Assembly: GCF_022458985.1 (NCBI RefSeq)
Contig: NC_061788.1
Location: forward strand, 1,837,826-1,901,825
Length of the DNA: 64,000 nucleotides
Reading direction: 5' to 3'
DNA from: Mugil cephalus
Lineage: Eukaryota > Chordata > Actinopteri > Mugiliformes > Mugilidae
Shown: piece after piece, positions 1-13,014 of the stretch
Layout: the number at the start of each line of letters is the position of its first letter
Position numbering within the stretch: position 1 is the stretch's first letter
The notes under the pieces: model-generated
What the model was told of the DNA's origin: nothing
Seen by the model: the letters and a program-made list of their open reading frames with translations, nothing else
Database searches by the model: none
Position numbers and translations under genes: made by a program

Positions 1-2089
1 AGGACGTAGCCAGAGTAACTGAACCGTTCATGAACATGTTGGAGCTCATTCATGGTCTCAGTCTCTGTTTAAAGACAAGACTCTGAAGTTTCTATCACAA
101 AAGTCAGAATCTCTCTAAGTGGTTTAGTTCTGGAGGAAATAACTTTGACACACAGACGTTGTTGGAATCACCTGAATTCTTTGTTGAATCCGTTAATGAC
201 TTTTATCAATGGAACCAGAAGAAAATGACACAGCTGGTGTCCAGAGCTCTGATTGGTTCAGGAAGCTGCTGCTGTCCCATAAACCACCAGAGGAAAGTTA
301 AAGGGTTATAAACGGATCAGTTATTAATCCATCAATCATCCCAACTCTCATAAAGACTCACACTGATTTGTGTTCTGTGTGCTTCTCAAACAGACAGTAA
401 CACTTTTACTCTTGTGTTTACTGTTGTCTAGACTAAGTGAGTACATTTACCCAACTACTGCTTTAAAATCCTCCGTGCGTCCTACACTGACAGAGAAACT
501 TTTCTGATTGTTCTCTTACTGACTTACCTACAAGTCCCATGATGCATTTGTGCAGCTCTTGGAGGGTCAACCTCCCAAAACACAGAAAAAAAAGTTAAAC
601 AAATATCTGAGCAAAAGTTTAATTTTGAGAAAGCCGTTTGTTCAACATCGCTGCTCATCGCCGCCCTAGCCTGTAGCCACGACTCTGTTGGACAAACACA
701 GCGTTATATGCAAAAGCTTCACTCACTCAGTGGTCACCTGAGGTCTCGGTCCAGCTGGTGTCGATCAGGATCCCTGCACACCTTTTTCTAAAAGCCTCCT
801 ACGCAGCTGAATGATTCAGTTTGTGGCTCAATCCGAGCAAAGACGCCACCAGTCGCTAACACAGCTGCAGCCTCGAGTTGTCTCTGTTGGATTTTACCTC
901 TATCCCACAGAAACGCCTCACGAGTCGGGGTGGCAGCTCCTCTGATGTGAAGATGTGCTTTTCTTTTAAATTATTTTAGTGAATTCATTCATTTTACTTT
1001 TTAAAAATTCCAAAGTGTGATGGTACAAATCAAGAAACTGATGTCGTACATGCAACAAATGAGAATGACTCCAAATTAACCAGCTCCAATAAAATTATAC
1101 TTGGTAATTAATGTATAAGTAACTATAATAATACATTTATTTGATCCTACATTTGTACCTGTAACTCAGTGTTTGATGGGAGAAGCCTGGAGGTGCAATA
1201 ATTGTGATAAATGAGGGCATTAACGCATTTTTTACTCCAATAAAACCCAAACTGGAACTACACAAGCCTCATATCTACACAGATCCAATTCAAGCTAGTT
1301 TTACCGGATTTACTGGAGTCATTTCAAAAGTTAATATGACCCAGTTCAAGCACAAACTTAGCTGAAACTGTTTCAGAATGAACATTTAAAATAATAACAC
1401 ATGTGGATTTATTGCAGGGCTGCTTTTTTTAAACTCTTAGTTTTTAGTTTAGGCCATAAACAGGACCACAGTAAATATTCAGCTCAGCCTCTGGGGGAAA
1501 CCCTGCAGCGCTGAAACTCAACAAGAATCAGCCAAGCAGGGCCCTAAACTAACAGCTGATTTCACTAAAGCAAACCAGTGGGTTGTCGAGACGAAGCAGA
1601 AACAACGGAGGAATATTTCAGTTCCCGGCATTCACTGCTTTAGAGTGGAAAAAACAGGAGTAATGATGGATTTGTGAGAAACGTCGTCATCTCACACTGC
1701 ACAGAGATAATGGAGGCAGCGTTTACTGCAGGAAACAGATGAAACTAATTGTGGGAGATGAATCTGGTCCAAGAACCAAGATGGAACCGATATATTTAAT
1801 TGTGCTGCTGCAAGTAGGAAAATCCTTTTTAGGTTTGTTTTTATCTGCTGCACTAGAACATGTCACGACTCAGAATACAAAAAGATTTCCTAGAACAGAA
1901 CATAATCTATAACTATACGCTGCTATTGATATTACAACAGGCTGATGGTTTGCACAAGATACAAGATGAGAGTTAGTATCTGTGCTTAAATTTTACTGCA
2001 GCTTCTTCCTGTGTGAACTGAAAATGGAGCAGAACATTTATAAACATATTCTTATACACCCAGATATATAAAGTCAACGGCAACTTTAA

Positions 2090-2330
2090 ATTCATTAAAG
2101 CTGCAGTGTTTAACTTTTTTCTCCCCCTTCAGGCAGTGAGCGGTATTAGAAAAACATTACTGATGTCACATTCTCGTCTTTGTTGTGTTTCAGTCCTTTC
2201 TTTTTTTTTAATCTAGAGCCTCAAACGTTTCAGGAACTCGTCTTTAATTCTGCTTCATTCTTCTCCAGAGAGCTGGTGAATTCATAGAACCCTGGTTACA
2301 TTAGTAACTCTCATTTTTCTGTTATGAACT
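2090..2330 (+). repeat. Dispersed repeat fragments with inverted relatives
   Basis: The part at about 2096-2165 has a core (AAGCTGCAGTG, then CCCCCTTCAGGCAGTGAG) that recurs at 22118-22190 in an mctp1 intron and, reversed, at 11427-11480. The part at about 2205-2330 is matched in reverse complement by 10681-10800, sharing for example CCTGGTTACATTAGTAACTC. This points to old copies of one or two non-coding mobile elements. The family is not identified. Confidence 0.6.
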
Positions 2331-5300
2331 TACTCTAAGTTGCTGTACGTTAACAGTCCTTATGTCTGAGATGTTTGAGAAACAGGATGCTGGAAATGAC
2401 GTATTTAAAACGATCAATGTGAGGATTTTATGAACTGATATCGGATCACAAGCAGGACCGTGTTACTTTATACGACTGCAACTTTTTTAATTTCGGTCAA
2501 ATATAAATAATTCAGGAATCCATTGTAACGTCTCCAGATAAACATCTCACCACCCCGAGGCTTTTAGACCAGCACTGAGAGAGGAGCAAAGAAGAAACAC
2601 AAACCTCCCGTATTCATCTGCATTAAAAACTGGAGAAGGTCCAAGTGTGTTTGGGAGGGAGGCTGGAGTTATAGAAAGTCTTGGAGCAGTGATGTGCAGA
2701 GACACAGCTGCTGAATGATTCACAGGAGAGAGATGAAGTATTTAGGAAGCTGCAGCTGTGACAGGCCTGCAGCGAGCGACCGAGATTACAGGGGTTTTTA
2801 TGCAGAAAGTAGCAGAAAGCAAATAAAAGCTGTTCGGCTGACGACACAATTTTCAGGTCCTTCGGCTTAGCTGAAGTCATTCTCTCATTTTTAGCCACAT
2901 CACATGTGATTAATTACAAAAAGGTTCCACTTTAACCCTCGGAGCCTCGAGTTATTTTTTGAAGTTCCCGTCTAAAATAAGGCAGAGATGGATGTGATGT
3001 TCTTCACGAATCAGAGACACTTCAGTTTTATGACACTGAGGTTATCGATCCTGCAAAAATGTGATCCAACCAAATCATCTGGATGTCATGAGTCAGAACC
3101 AGTCAGAATCACTCAGTTAAACTAATTCAGAGATGGGCATCGATAACTGGTTCCAACTGGTTCAATCCATCATGCAACTTATGCAACACCGTGATTTCAA
3201 GCAACATGATCAACACCACCAACATGATGGAGGGTTGATGATGCACATATTAAATACAGAGAGTCAAGAAGTGCAGCTATCGCTAAGTCTCATCAGAGCG
3301 AAGCTAGCGAGGATCTTCTTACACAATCTCTTATCTCTCGTTTAGAAACTCAGTAAAAGCGCTGTTGTTTACACGAAACCACCAACGCCTACTTTTTCTA
3401 GACCGAAAATTCACAAGAGGAATTTATAAAGAATCGGATCGATGAGCAGAATCGATAAGAGCATCAGCATCAATAAAGCCTCTTCCCCAGCTGAGATGAC
3501 TCCAGACCACATTTCCACCAGAGTAAAGGTTGTGTTGCGAGAGTTAAACGGAGCCTGTTGCTGCTTTCTTTAATTTTTAGTCTGGAGGCTGCTATGAGGA
3601 AGTCATGTATCCCCCTCTCTTGTCTCTGCCTGTGTCTGATGAGTCTGTACTTGTGTCGACCTGCAGACTCATGTCAGCTCCTGTAAAGGCAGCGCCGCAT
3701 GACTTGGTCTGGTTTGTGCCTCCTGCCTGCAGCTCTGAGTAAATACCACCGTCCTTCTTTAAAGACAGTGAACAGACGCAGCCACAGATAATGGCGGCTG
3801 TTCGTCACACGGGAGCTGAGAGGTTATTGAGCGTCTGTCGGACTCGTGCTTTATGAGGATGCTGCGCGGTGGGATTGACTATTGACCGTGTCAGGCGTGT
3901 TTTGTGGAGCGTCCCACGGAGGAGGGGACGAAACCGCCCGAGTCTGACAGTAAAAACACCCGATATCATCGGGAAGTGTTTGTCTTTCTTTGTGTGCACA
4001 GTCCACTCAACCGTGGCTGTGTTATAGTGGCTCAGGTCGTATTTATTGTTGTCACAGAGCCTCGGTGGGATTAACAGACTCACTTCTTATCAGAATACGA
4101 GCCTGGTAGCAGGAAAATACCCCAAACAATCCGATTGGCCCTGCAGATCTTTGAGTTCCACACCAACTTTCTGCTGCAAACGTTGTGTAGTAGTAAGTTG
4201 TGCGTCCATGCACCTGCAGGGTTGTTGTCTGGTTGTCAGGTCGGCATCAGACCGAGACTCTTCCATTACAAGGCCGTGATGTGAAGAGCTGTGACAGGAT
4301 CCAGGTCCGTCCCTCTGACCCTAATGGACGTCTGGAGGTGTCCACCGTCTCCAGACGCTGGAGTCGCTGTGGATTCGATGTGGATTCGATGTGTCACGGT
4401 GAAGCAGCTGAGTCATATGGCACTTTGCCCTCGTCTCATCCAGTCACAGCTTTAGTGTCTTTTCCATCCATGCGCTAATGTTTCTTAGATTCTGAATGTC
4501 CTGGACGTCTTCGTCTTCTTTTAAACGTTTTTAAACGTGGTCATTATATTGTTAGTAGTATTGGATGAAGTCATCATCTCCTTTAAGCCAGTGAAGAGGA
4601 AGGAGACTTTTTTTTGATGCTGCATGGACGTGGTTTTTATTTATACTAGATCTAAAATAAATAACTTGAACAGATCAGCCAATCAGAGCTGGTGGTGGGG
4701 GTTTCTTGGAAAACTTAGTTGAGATCAGCAGCTAAAAATGAGCTCTGCTTCCAGAATAAAGAACAATTTCCGCTGCACATTTTTTTATGTTCAGCAAACG
4801 TGTTCTTCTCCTCTGAGTTAACCTGTCACCTCAACGCTATGATATCGGAATATATCATTTACGATTTTTCGTGAAGGCATCGTCTAAGCCGGCAGTAAGT
4901 TTTTCAATCGAGTAAATTTATGAAGCTATAATAATAATAATAATAATAACTGATATTAAATGTTAGGATGTATTTTTTTGTTTTTATATGAATTTAAACT
5001 GAATTAAATGCTGAAGTTGCTAATTTAATAATTCCTCAAATTAGTTAATTAATTAGCTTGAAAAACTCTTTTTTGTTTTGTTTTTTTTTTGACTTTAAGC
5101 CCTGAATATGTTTCATGTACAGATAAACCTGCATGAAACTCTGGAAGGTCTGACGTTGGGTCTGTTTGTGTCAGTAAATGAGGGTGAACACATGAGGTCA
5201 CACTCACACCTAAGACCAGTTTAGATTCACTGGTCGACCTGAGTGGAAGGAAGCGACTACTACAAACAGGTCAGCGTTGCTCCCTTGTTCTGGTCTCGTT

Positions 5301-8059
5301 TTATTTCTGACCTCAGCCTGAGTCCTGAGCTTTGAGCCTCTAATAACGTTTCTCTAACATGGAGGTCGCTTCCTGTCTGAGACCTTAACGGTCTCCTCTC
5401 TGGTCGGAGCCTTTATTGCCGCCCGTCAGTCAGACTTAATCCCCAGAAAGGATTAAAGAGGAGCCCAGTGCTGCTCCTCTCCTCCCTCCGTCCACTCATC
5501 GCTCCGTCTCCGTCTCCGTCTCGGCCGCTTCGTCTTTTTCTTGGGAGATACTTTTTTATTGTTTGCCCTCGACCTTTCTCCACCTGCCGCCACGTGTCCT
5601 CGCCTGCTCGACCCTGGATCTCTTTCTGGGCGAGGCCCCGGTGGCAGATTCCCGTCTAGCTCTTCGAGGGTTGTTGCGCTGCGCCTCCGGCGACGACCCC
5701 TTCTCCCTCGTCTCCACATGTGGACGCCGGCTGTCGGTGAGAGTTTGATTTCTGCAGACGCAAAGAGAGAGGAATGCTGAACCGGCCCGTGTGCTGTTTA
5801 TGTTTCAGCTTCTGACCTTTAGTCCACGATAAACAAACGCTCAGAGAGAAATTCACACGATCAGATACTTTGAGTCAGAACTTTACATCTGAACATTGTT
5901 CCAGAGTCACGTCCATGCTCTGTTTAAACTTCTGCTCTTATATGGATCAAATAACCACTGGTTTCTCTTTTGCTTCTCTTTATGGTTTTTAAACTGAAAA
6001 TCAAAACCAAACTAGAAATAAAAAAAAAAAGAGATCTGCAGATGTTTTCTCGTACACTTGTCTCATCTACGTGAAACCGAACCTCTATGAATAATAACGA
6101 GTAATTCTCTCATAAAGATGAATTAAAGGCAGCTCTCGTGCAGCCTGACTCATGTTTACAGGTTTTCCTCCTGGCAGGTCAAGTCTGACCCGATCAAAAC
6201 TGGCCAAACTCCTGAGAGCGAGCGTTGACCCAGACGAGGATCAGGGTTAAAACAGTCGTACGAGCTCCTTGAAGGCAACATGATCACATCAGTGGAGAGA
6301 TCAGAGGATGAGCTCGATACTGAAGCTGTTATTTTACGCCTGTGAATCATTAAAAACACACAAAAAAAAGATTCAGCATCAAAGATCCACATATTCTTCC
6401 CCATATTTATATCCTTTTTACCTTTTTCTGTGGTATGTATCTGTATGCTAATTAGGTGGGCGGGGCTAACCGTATCCTAGCACAGGATTGGTTGGCGGTT
6501 CCTCTCAGGGTCTTTAAGTTGTCTGGCCCCGCCCACTTACGAGCTAGCTATGCTAAATTTCTGCTAAAAGGTAGAAACTTAGAAGTACGGACATACGTAG
6601 AAAGTTGATTTTAAATATTTATATCCTTTTTATTTCTGATGATTTGATCCGAGTTCACATGTTTGTGTGAGTGTGTTACATTATGCCGACAAACAACAAA
6701 CTATGAGTTTAGTTTCAGACTCTTCGGATCTTGCCGGTCATTATATAAAGTTATTTTAATGGATCTCAGCTTTTTTCTTGGCCTCGAATGTTTATCCAGA
6801 GAACGAGCTGCAGGTTGGCGGCCATGTTGGTTTTGGTGCTAGAACCGATGGTCGTCTTTCCGTCAGAGCTCAGTGCAGTGAAGTTAGACGTAGTATTTAT
6901 GGTTCTTCATGACTGATGGTCTCTGTGTGTTTCCATGGCGATGACAGGCTGGGAGAACAGTGGTACCATAGTGGGTAATAAGAGTTGTAGCGATGATGAG
7001 GAAGAAAACTTTGGTGATCTGAATTTTGACGACCAATGGGAATGACTGGTACAACTAACTGACATAAACACAGATTCCTCTTCATATTTACCTGAAGGAA
7101 ACAGCCACTGAAACAGTAAAGGCCTCATTATAGTTTGTAGTTTGTATTAACAGCGTCATGCACAAACTTTGAACAATGCAACCGGGAGCGAGATCGTTTA
7201 ATAAAATATGATAAATTACACCTGTGAAACACATGTAATTAGAGAAAAAAATCCCGTTTGTACTAAAGGTCTCAGTCACATTTAAAATAATTGTATTTCT
7301 ATAAATATCATACGATCTTTCTTAAAGGACATTTTAATTTATTACCGACGCCCACTAGAGACCATGTGTCAGACTGTAAAAGATCAATGTTATGGCCTTA
7401 TAATGCTTTACCCATGAGCCTCAGCTCAACAGCGTTATAATTAACTCCTGTCCAACACGTTTAAATATTTAAGGCTCAGTTACTGTTCTTCTTGTTTTTT
7501 TATTTCCCCTCCTCCAGAATGCACTTAAATGTTTATCAGCTTGTGAAGCCGACGTCGTGTAAAGTGCAGATCATTTGGGCGAACAGGACACTCCCTGGGT
7601 CGATATCAGACATCGACGCGCTATAACTTCCTGCAGAACGAGCATGTGAGAAGAGACCAGCTGGTTTTTTTTCTGAACAGGAAATAGTGAGGCCACGGTT
7701 TTAATTTTCGGTGACGTCTGTAAAAGTTTGAAACAGTTCTTTGGTTCCGGTTGAAGCAGCTTTGCTTTTACTTCCTCAGTCCTCTGGACTCTCAGCAGCT
7801 GCTGCTCTCCGTTCAAACACTGGGTGTCTCTGAGCGTCTGGAAAACACATTCTCCACTTCGTTCGCCTTTTAGTTACGCTATCGACCTGTGAAGGAAGCA
7901 GAGCTCACGTTAGCGGCTCTGAGGTCGAGACGTCGTCACTGACTCGACTCTCGGCCTCGTTCATTTCCACTTCTTGTTTTGACGGGTGGAGCTCTCGCTA
8001 CGCGCTGAGTTGCAGTGTAAAGAAGAACAGATCAAGTTACTGAGGGCAGGAAAGCGAAC

Positions 8060-8270
8060 ACACCGATTAGCCATAACATTATGACCACTGACAGGAGAAG
8101 TAAATAACATTTAAACGATCTTCTACAATTACGCAACAACTCAAATAAACACAAAGAGCAGCACAAGGTGTTGAGGTATCTGTGTATTAACAACATTCAG
8201 CAGCCTCAGAAAAGGCCCATGTCACAGACCTGCACAGTATTATGATCATAATGTTATGCTTGATTGGTGT
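8060..8270. mobile_element. Miniature inverted-repeat element (family A)
   Basis: The ends are near-perfect inverted repeats of about 28 bp: CATAACATTATGACCACT near 8071 and its reversed counterpart (TGATCATAATGTTATGC) at about 8242-8258. The roughly 210-bp length with no coding capacity fits a non-autonomous DNA transposon. Related ends recur at 35283-35550 and at 57795-57815. This is a sequence type very common in fish genomes; the autonomous parent is not visible here. Confidence 0.75.
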
Positions 8271-10680
8271 AAAACAGTTTCTATGATGATCAGATGTTCT
8301 AATGCATCCATGTAGCCAGATAAATGTGCGTCAGGGACCTGATGGGTTGGTTCTTTTCACCCTGGAGCACAGATGTGAGTGTAAACACAGAAGCACGGAG
8401 CCTTAAAATAGGCGTGAGTGAGCGTTAGCTGATGGGATTGTGTGCGATCTGATGCCGTTCTCAGCCCGGTGACTTGCTTCCTGATTTAGTGCCACGCGGA
8501 GGTTAATCCTCTCTAAGCAGCTCGTTAACGGGCTGTAACATAAACCCAGGCCTGCACTCGTGTGTTGCCCTGATCAAACCTTCCAGGGAGATTACATGAA
8601 GCGTGAGTTAAGAAGCGTCGGCGCCGGGCGCCAGCAGGAAGTCGTAAAGTCCACACGAGACAAAGAGTCGCTCCGGGAGGTGGAGTGGGACATCGCAGGG
8701 TGGAGGGAACATGGACAAACGTGAATAGCTCAAAAACAGAAGATCATAGACCCTTGAAACCACGTTTTAACCTCCTAAACGTGGCCGTGGGCTTCAGCTC
8801 TTAGCATTCCAGAGATACTGCGATTATAATGTCCAAAGTTTTTCTAACTTTCAAACGGAAGGTGGTTGAGACGCAGGGACAAGTTCAGCATGTTCATTGT
8901 GGAGTTATGTCTGACGCAGCACGTTTCCAAGTCTCTACGACCTTCTGATCTGAAGTTATTGAAGCTCAAAGTTTCCCCGCAGGAAATGAATGGGCCGATA
9001 CATTTTAAAAAGCCTGGAGGAGAAACACGTGTCCCCAGAATGTTACTAGGAGCAGGTTTCATTTGGAGACGATAGGCACCATTTTTGGGTGATATTTTTT
9101 GGATCCTTTACATTGACACCTTCCATGGATGCTTTGGTGAAGGGTTAGGATTAGAATAAAGGCTAAAGGATGAGGGGTGAAGGGTTAAACAATCCTCTAA
9201 ACAATCATTCAACATCAAAATACAGAAAGAGAACGACGTCTAGATCAGTGCCCCCATGTCTGGAGCTTCCTTCAGTCCGTTGTGTTTGTGGAGGTAGATG
9301 AGACAAATATCAGTCTCTTTGCAGAAAAGCTGTCGTCCACACCTTTAAAAACACCCACAGAACCAAAGTGTTAAATCTACTGTACACAGAGACAACTGTT
9401 AAAAAAAAAAACACAGTTTGTCGCTTCGGGGGAAGTTGCGTTGAGGGCCGCTGGATAAACTGTTGTTTCTTTTTTTCTACCTCGCCTTAAATCCACAGAC
9501 GGTTTGTGTTGAGCTCAGAAAGATGAAAAACATGTTGTTGGCTTGGTTGTCTTCAGGAAAATCTGTTTTGGATCTCTGCTTCTAGAGGCCGCGAGGCTAA
9601 GGCTTAGCATGTTAGCTTGAAGTAAAGACCATGATGATAAGATGAGGCTGAATATTAGCATTTTCCTCAGATACATCATATAATAAACTAAATAAAGACG
9701 TAGTAACTTGACGCTTTAACCCACAGAACATTTGTGTCATCGTGCAGCTACGATACGGAGAAAACATTGAGGCATATTTTAATCAACATATAATAGACAC
9801 TTAAATCTCCTCTATTTAAATTTAACCTCATGTTAACTATGGAGATGGTGCATGTGAGTGTTTCCAGCTTAGGAGCGTTGACCTGGATCACCTCCTCCAT
9901 CCTCTGCTCCCAGCAGCACCTCGGCCCGACTTTATCTCCTTATTTAACTTCTTCAGTCTGAACTGGACTTACCCCACTTGCCTCCAGCTGAAGTCGGAGG
10001 CTACGTAACGTTTCACTCGGTGAAATCGTGACTCAGTTTTGGACCCGGTGGAATTTCCACAGCTTGCAAAACACCAGATTTGAGCTTGACACACTTGACG
10101 GGTTTTCAGCCGTAGGAAGGAAATGTGTTTCATAATGGGTGTAACGGATTTGTGCTTGAGTGGGGTGGATGTAAGAGAAGCTGAAATGATGCTTCTTCCT
10201 GAGCTGGTGATTTCAATAAGAGCTGGATGAATATTTATGAGAGGGAACGTGAATGTGAAGGTAGACGTGGAGGCTGCAGGAACCTGGAACTTTTTGGCTC
10301 AGAGACAAAACAGTGTTAAAGAAACTGAGGATGATCAGACTGTGGGAGAAAATGGGAAAGAAACAGAACAAAGGTGGAACAGATGTTCTTTTATTAAAAT
10401 TTGGCCTGAGCTTCGTTTTAATGAGCTGCTGGTGTCACATGTCATCAACCCTCAGAGACACTAACAGCTGCATCGGATAACAACAAACCCAGAGTTCACG
10501 GTTTTATCCAGATCATTTAATGCAGACGTGTGTTCAGAATGTCGACCTCCAGCCTGAAGCAGCCAAGCACCAGCCTCCAGGACTTTACGTTAGAGCCTAA
10601 AACTCCCTCAGTACAAACACACATCCGTGTTAAAATATTACAGCCTGGTACTAAAACACCTTCGATCTAAAACAACTTTT

Positions 10681-10800
10681 TCCCAGTGAGAGTTACTAAT
10701 GTAACCAGGGTGCTATGAATTCACCACCTCTCTGAAGTAGAATAAAAGCTGAATTTAGGACGTTTTTTTTTAAGGCTCCAGATAAAAAGTGAGGACTTGT
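10681..10800 (-). repeat. Inverted copy of the 2205-2330 repeat
   Basis: Reverse complement of this segment matches about 2205-2330, including the run around GGTGAATTCATAG and GGTTACATTAGTAACTC, with scattered mismatches. It is a second, oppositely oriented copy of the same old dispersed element. Confidence 0.6.
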
Positions 10801-11929
10801 GCCGTGAGACTGTGTTTCAGACTGGATGATTTTCAATGTAGCGCCTCTAAACACATGGTGAAGCTGGAAACGTCCCAAAAATGAAGAAGCAGCAGAACTT
10901 GTGCCAAAAAAAAAAGGTGCTGTGTTGGTTGTTTGGGTTTTGTTTAGAGTGACCACCAGACGTCCCTGATTTCTGGGGACAGTCCCCGTTCTGGATGACC
11001 TGTCCCCCGACTAAAGATGTCCCCAAAAATGTCCCCCAGTTTTAGCTAACTGTACTAACTGTACTTACTTAACTAGCTTTAACTGTACAGTTACAGCTAT
11101 TACGGTAGCTAGTCGCGCTGTTATCGACATCACAGACACAGCAGTTTAAATATGTTTGAATATGTTTAAACATGTTTAAATATGTAAATGTCCCCAGATT
11201 TCCACATCATTATTCAGCGCTAACACGGGGCTACGCTAACCTGTTTTACTACTAGTGTGGGATTATTTTACAGTATTTACTCATCACCAGAGTAAAATAG
11301 TTCTTCCTTAGTTAATCTACTGCATTAATTCCTCTCAACATGTAGAAAATGTTGTGAACACGTGATTATACACAAAGAAAAATATATTTTTTTTTTTTTT
11401 TATCAGCAACAAAGAGTTGTTGTTGTTCCTCTCGCTGCCTGAAGGGGGAGAAAGATTTTGAACTCTGTAGCTTTAATTTCCTTAACGTGATTTTGTTTTC
11501 GCTTTAAACAAAAATAAAAATAAGTTAGTGTGTTGTTAGTGTGTTGATAGTGTGTTGTCTCTGTTAGTGTGTTGTTGTTGTGTTGTTAGTGTATTGTCTC
11601 TGTTAGTGTGTTGTTGTCTCTCTGCATGGTCGGATCAGACTGCACATGTCTGTAGTTTTTATAGTTTTTACGCCCGTATTTTTGTCGTCTTCTAGTGTGT
11701 CTTTGTATCCTGCCTTTGTTTTGTGTAGTTATTGTCTTCTTTCCGTTGTGTTGTGTCCCTGTGAAGTGATTCTTTTGTTTGTTTTGTTGTAGCACGTCTT
11801 AGTTCCTCATCCATGTGTTTCCTTTAGGTGTTTTTGTGTGTTTGTTTAGTCATTTACTGACTCATTGTTGTGTCTGTGTAGCTGTTTTGTGATGAAATTC
11901 ATGTCTTTCAGTCATGTTGTAGCTTTTTG

Positions 11930-12395
11930 TTTTGGATCTTTGTGATAATTTATTGTGTCTTTGTTGTGCATTTGAGTTTCTTTGCAGTAATTTGTGAGTC
12001 TCTCTACTGTAATTTGTGACTTTGTTGTACATTTTGCATCTCTTAGTGGTTGTTTTCAGTCACTTTGCGTCACTGTTGTGTCTCTGAGTTGAAGTTTTTG
12101 CCTCTTTTTTGTTTTTTTTTTTAATCTTTATGATAATTTTGTGTGTCTTTGTTGTGCATTTGTGTTTTGAATCTCTCTACTATAATTTGTGGCTTTGTTG
12201 TACATGTTGTATCGTGTTCAGTGTCTCTTAGTTTTTGTCCGTTTCTCATGTTTTATTTGGATCTTTATGATAATTTAGTGTCTTTGTTATGCATTTGCGT
12301 TTCTTTGAGGTAACATGTAAATCTCTCTACTATAGTTTGTGCCTTCGTTGTAAATTTTGCGTCTCTTAGTTGTCGTTTTCAGTCGTTTCGCCGAA
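11930..12395 (+). repeat. Degenerate tandem repeat, units of about 136-190 bp
   Basis: Three diverged units start near 11931, 12120 and 12256. Each begins with a version of GGATCTTTATGATAATTT, passes through TGTCTTTGTTGTGCATTTG and TCTCTCTACT, and ends near a CTCTTAG motif. The strand is rich in T and G. It lies just upstream of the first mctp1 exon and ends about 300 bp before it. Confidence 0.65.
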
Positions 12396-12645
12396 GCTTT
12401 GAGTCGAGTCTGAACCTCGTAAACGTGTCGTTGCTGCAGGTGAATCAGCCGATTGTCTGTCGCAAACCTCCTTCCTTTCTTGCGTCTTATCAGGTCTTAA
12501 ATATCAGTCGTGCGACGCTGCAGTGAAAGTAGTTGAGTAGAAGAAGTGGGGAACAGTCGTGTGGTCGGAGGCAGGAAGCTCTCGTGTAATTTCCTTTCAC
12601 TTGTTACGTGAGTTACTGAGCTCAGTGAGATGCTTCGGCGGCTGT

Positions 12646-12688
12646 AGAACAGAACAGAACAGAACAGAACAGAACAGAACAGAACAGA
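12646..12688 (+). repeat. (AGAAC)8 pentanucleotide array
   Basis: Eight tandem copies of AGAAC run up to two bases before the ATG at 12690. If that ATG is used, the array lies in the 5' untranslated region of the mctp1-like mRNA. Confidence 0.9.
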
Positions 12689-12689
12689 C

Positions 12690-12983
12690 ATGTCGGTGAG
12701 TTTCCTGTTAGAGCGCGGCGGTGCACACACACACACACACACACACACTGTCATACTGAACCCTTGTGTCTGCTGTGTGTGTTGTGTTGTGTTTGTGCAG
12801 CAGGGCGTCGGGGGCCCGGGCTCCGCGGGGGGACACAGCTCAGGGATGTACAAGCTGGAGGTGGAGCTGAAGCGAGGAAACAACCTGGCCATCAGAGACC
12901 GAGGAGGTGCAGCGCTGCAGCTTCTCTTTTCTGCCGTCTGATGTTGTGAGTCTGTGACTGTGACTTCATTTGCGTGTGTTTTG

Positions 12984-13014
<31 letters not shown>

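Larger units (their letters stand above)
1..12600. other. Gene-poor 5' region with degraded mobile elements
   Basis: I find no convincing exon here. The open frames are short, lack recognisable domains and have no splice context that links them. The region holds an inverted-repeat element near 8060-8270, fragments of dispersed repeats at about 2090-2330, 10680-10800 and 11427-11480, a short TAA/ATA run near 4928-4950, and a CG-rich stretch at 5460-5760. The last part, 11930-12395, is a degenerate tandem repeat. It may contain upstream promoters or untranslated exons of the mctp1-like gene, but nothing in the sequence proves that. Confidence 0.6.

Noticed and set aside
5453..5719. Arg-rich 88-codon minus-strand frame in the CG-rich island
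   Set aside because: Low complexity, several competing frames open on both strands, no domain; treated as a possible regulatory island instead.
1..12600. Long N-terminal exon of the mammalian-type MCTP1 long isoform
   Set aside because: I looked for a Pro/Ser-rich exon in phase with 12801 and found none with a usable donor.
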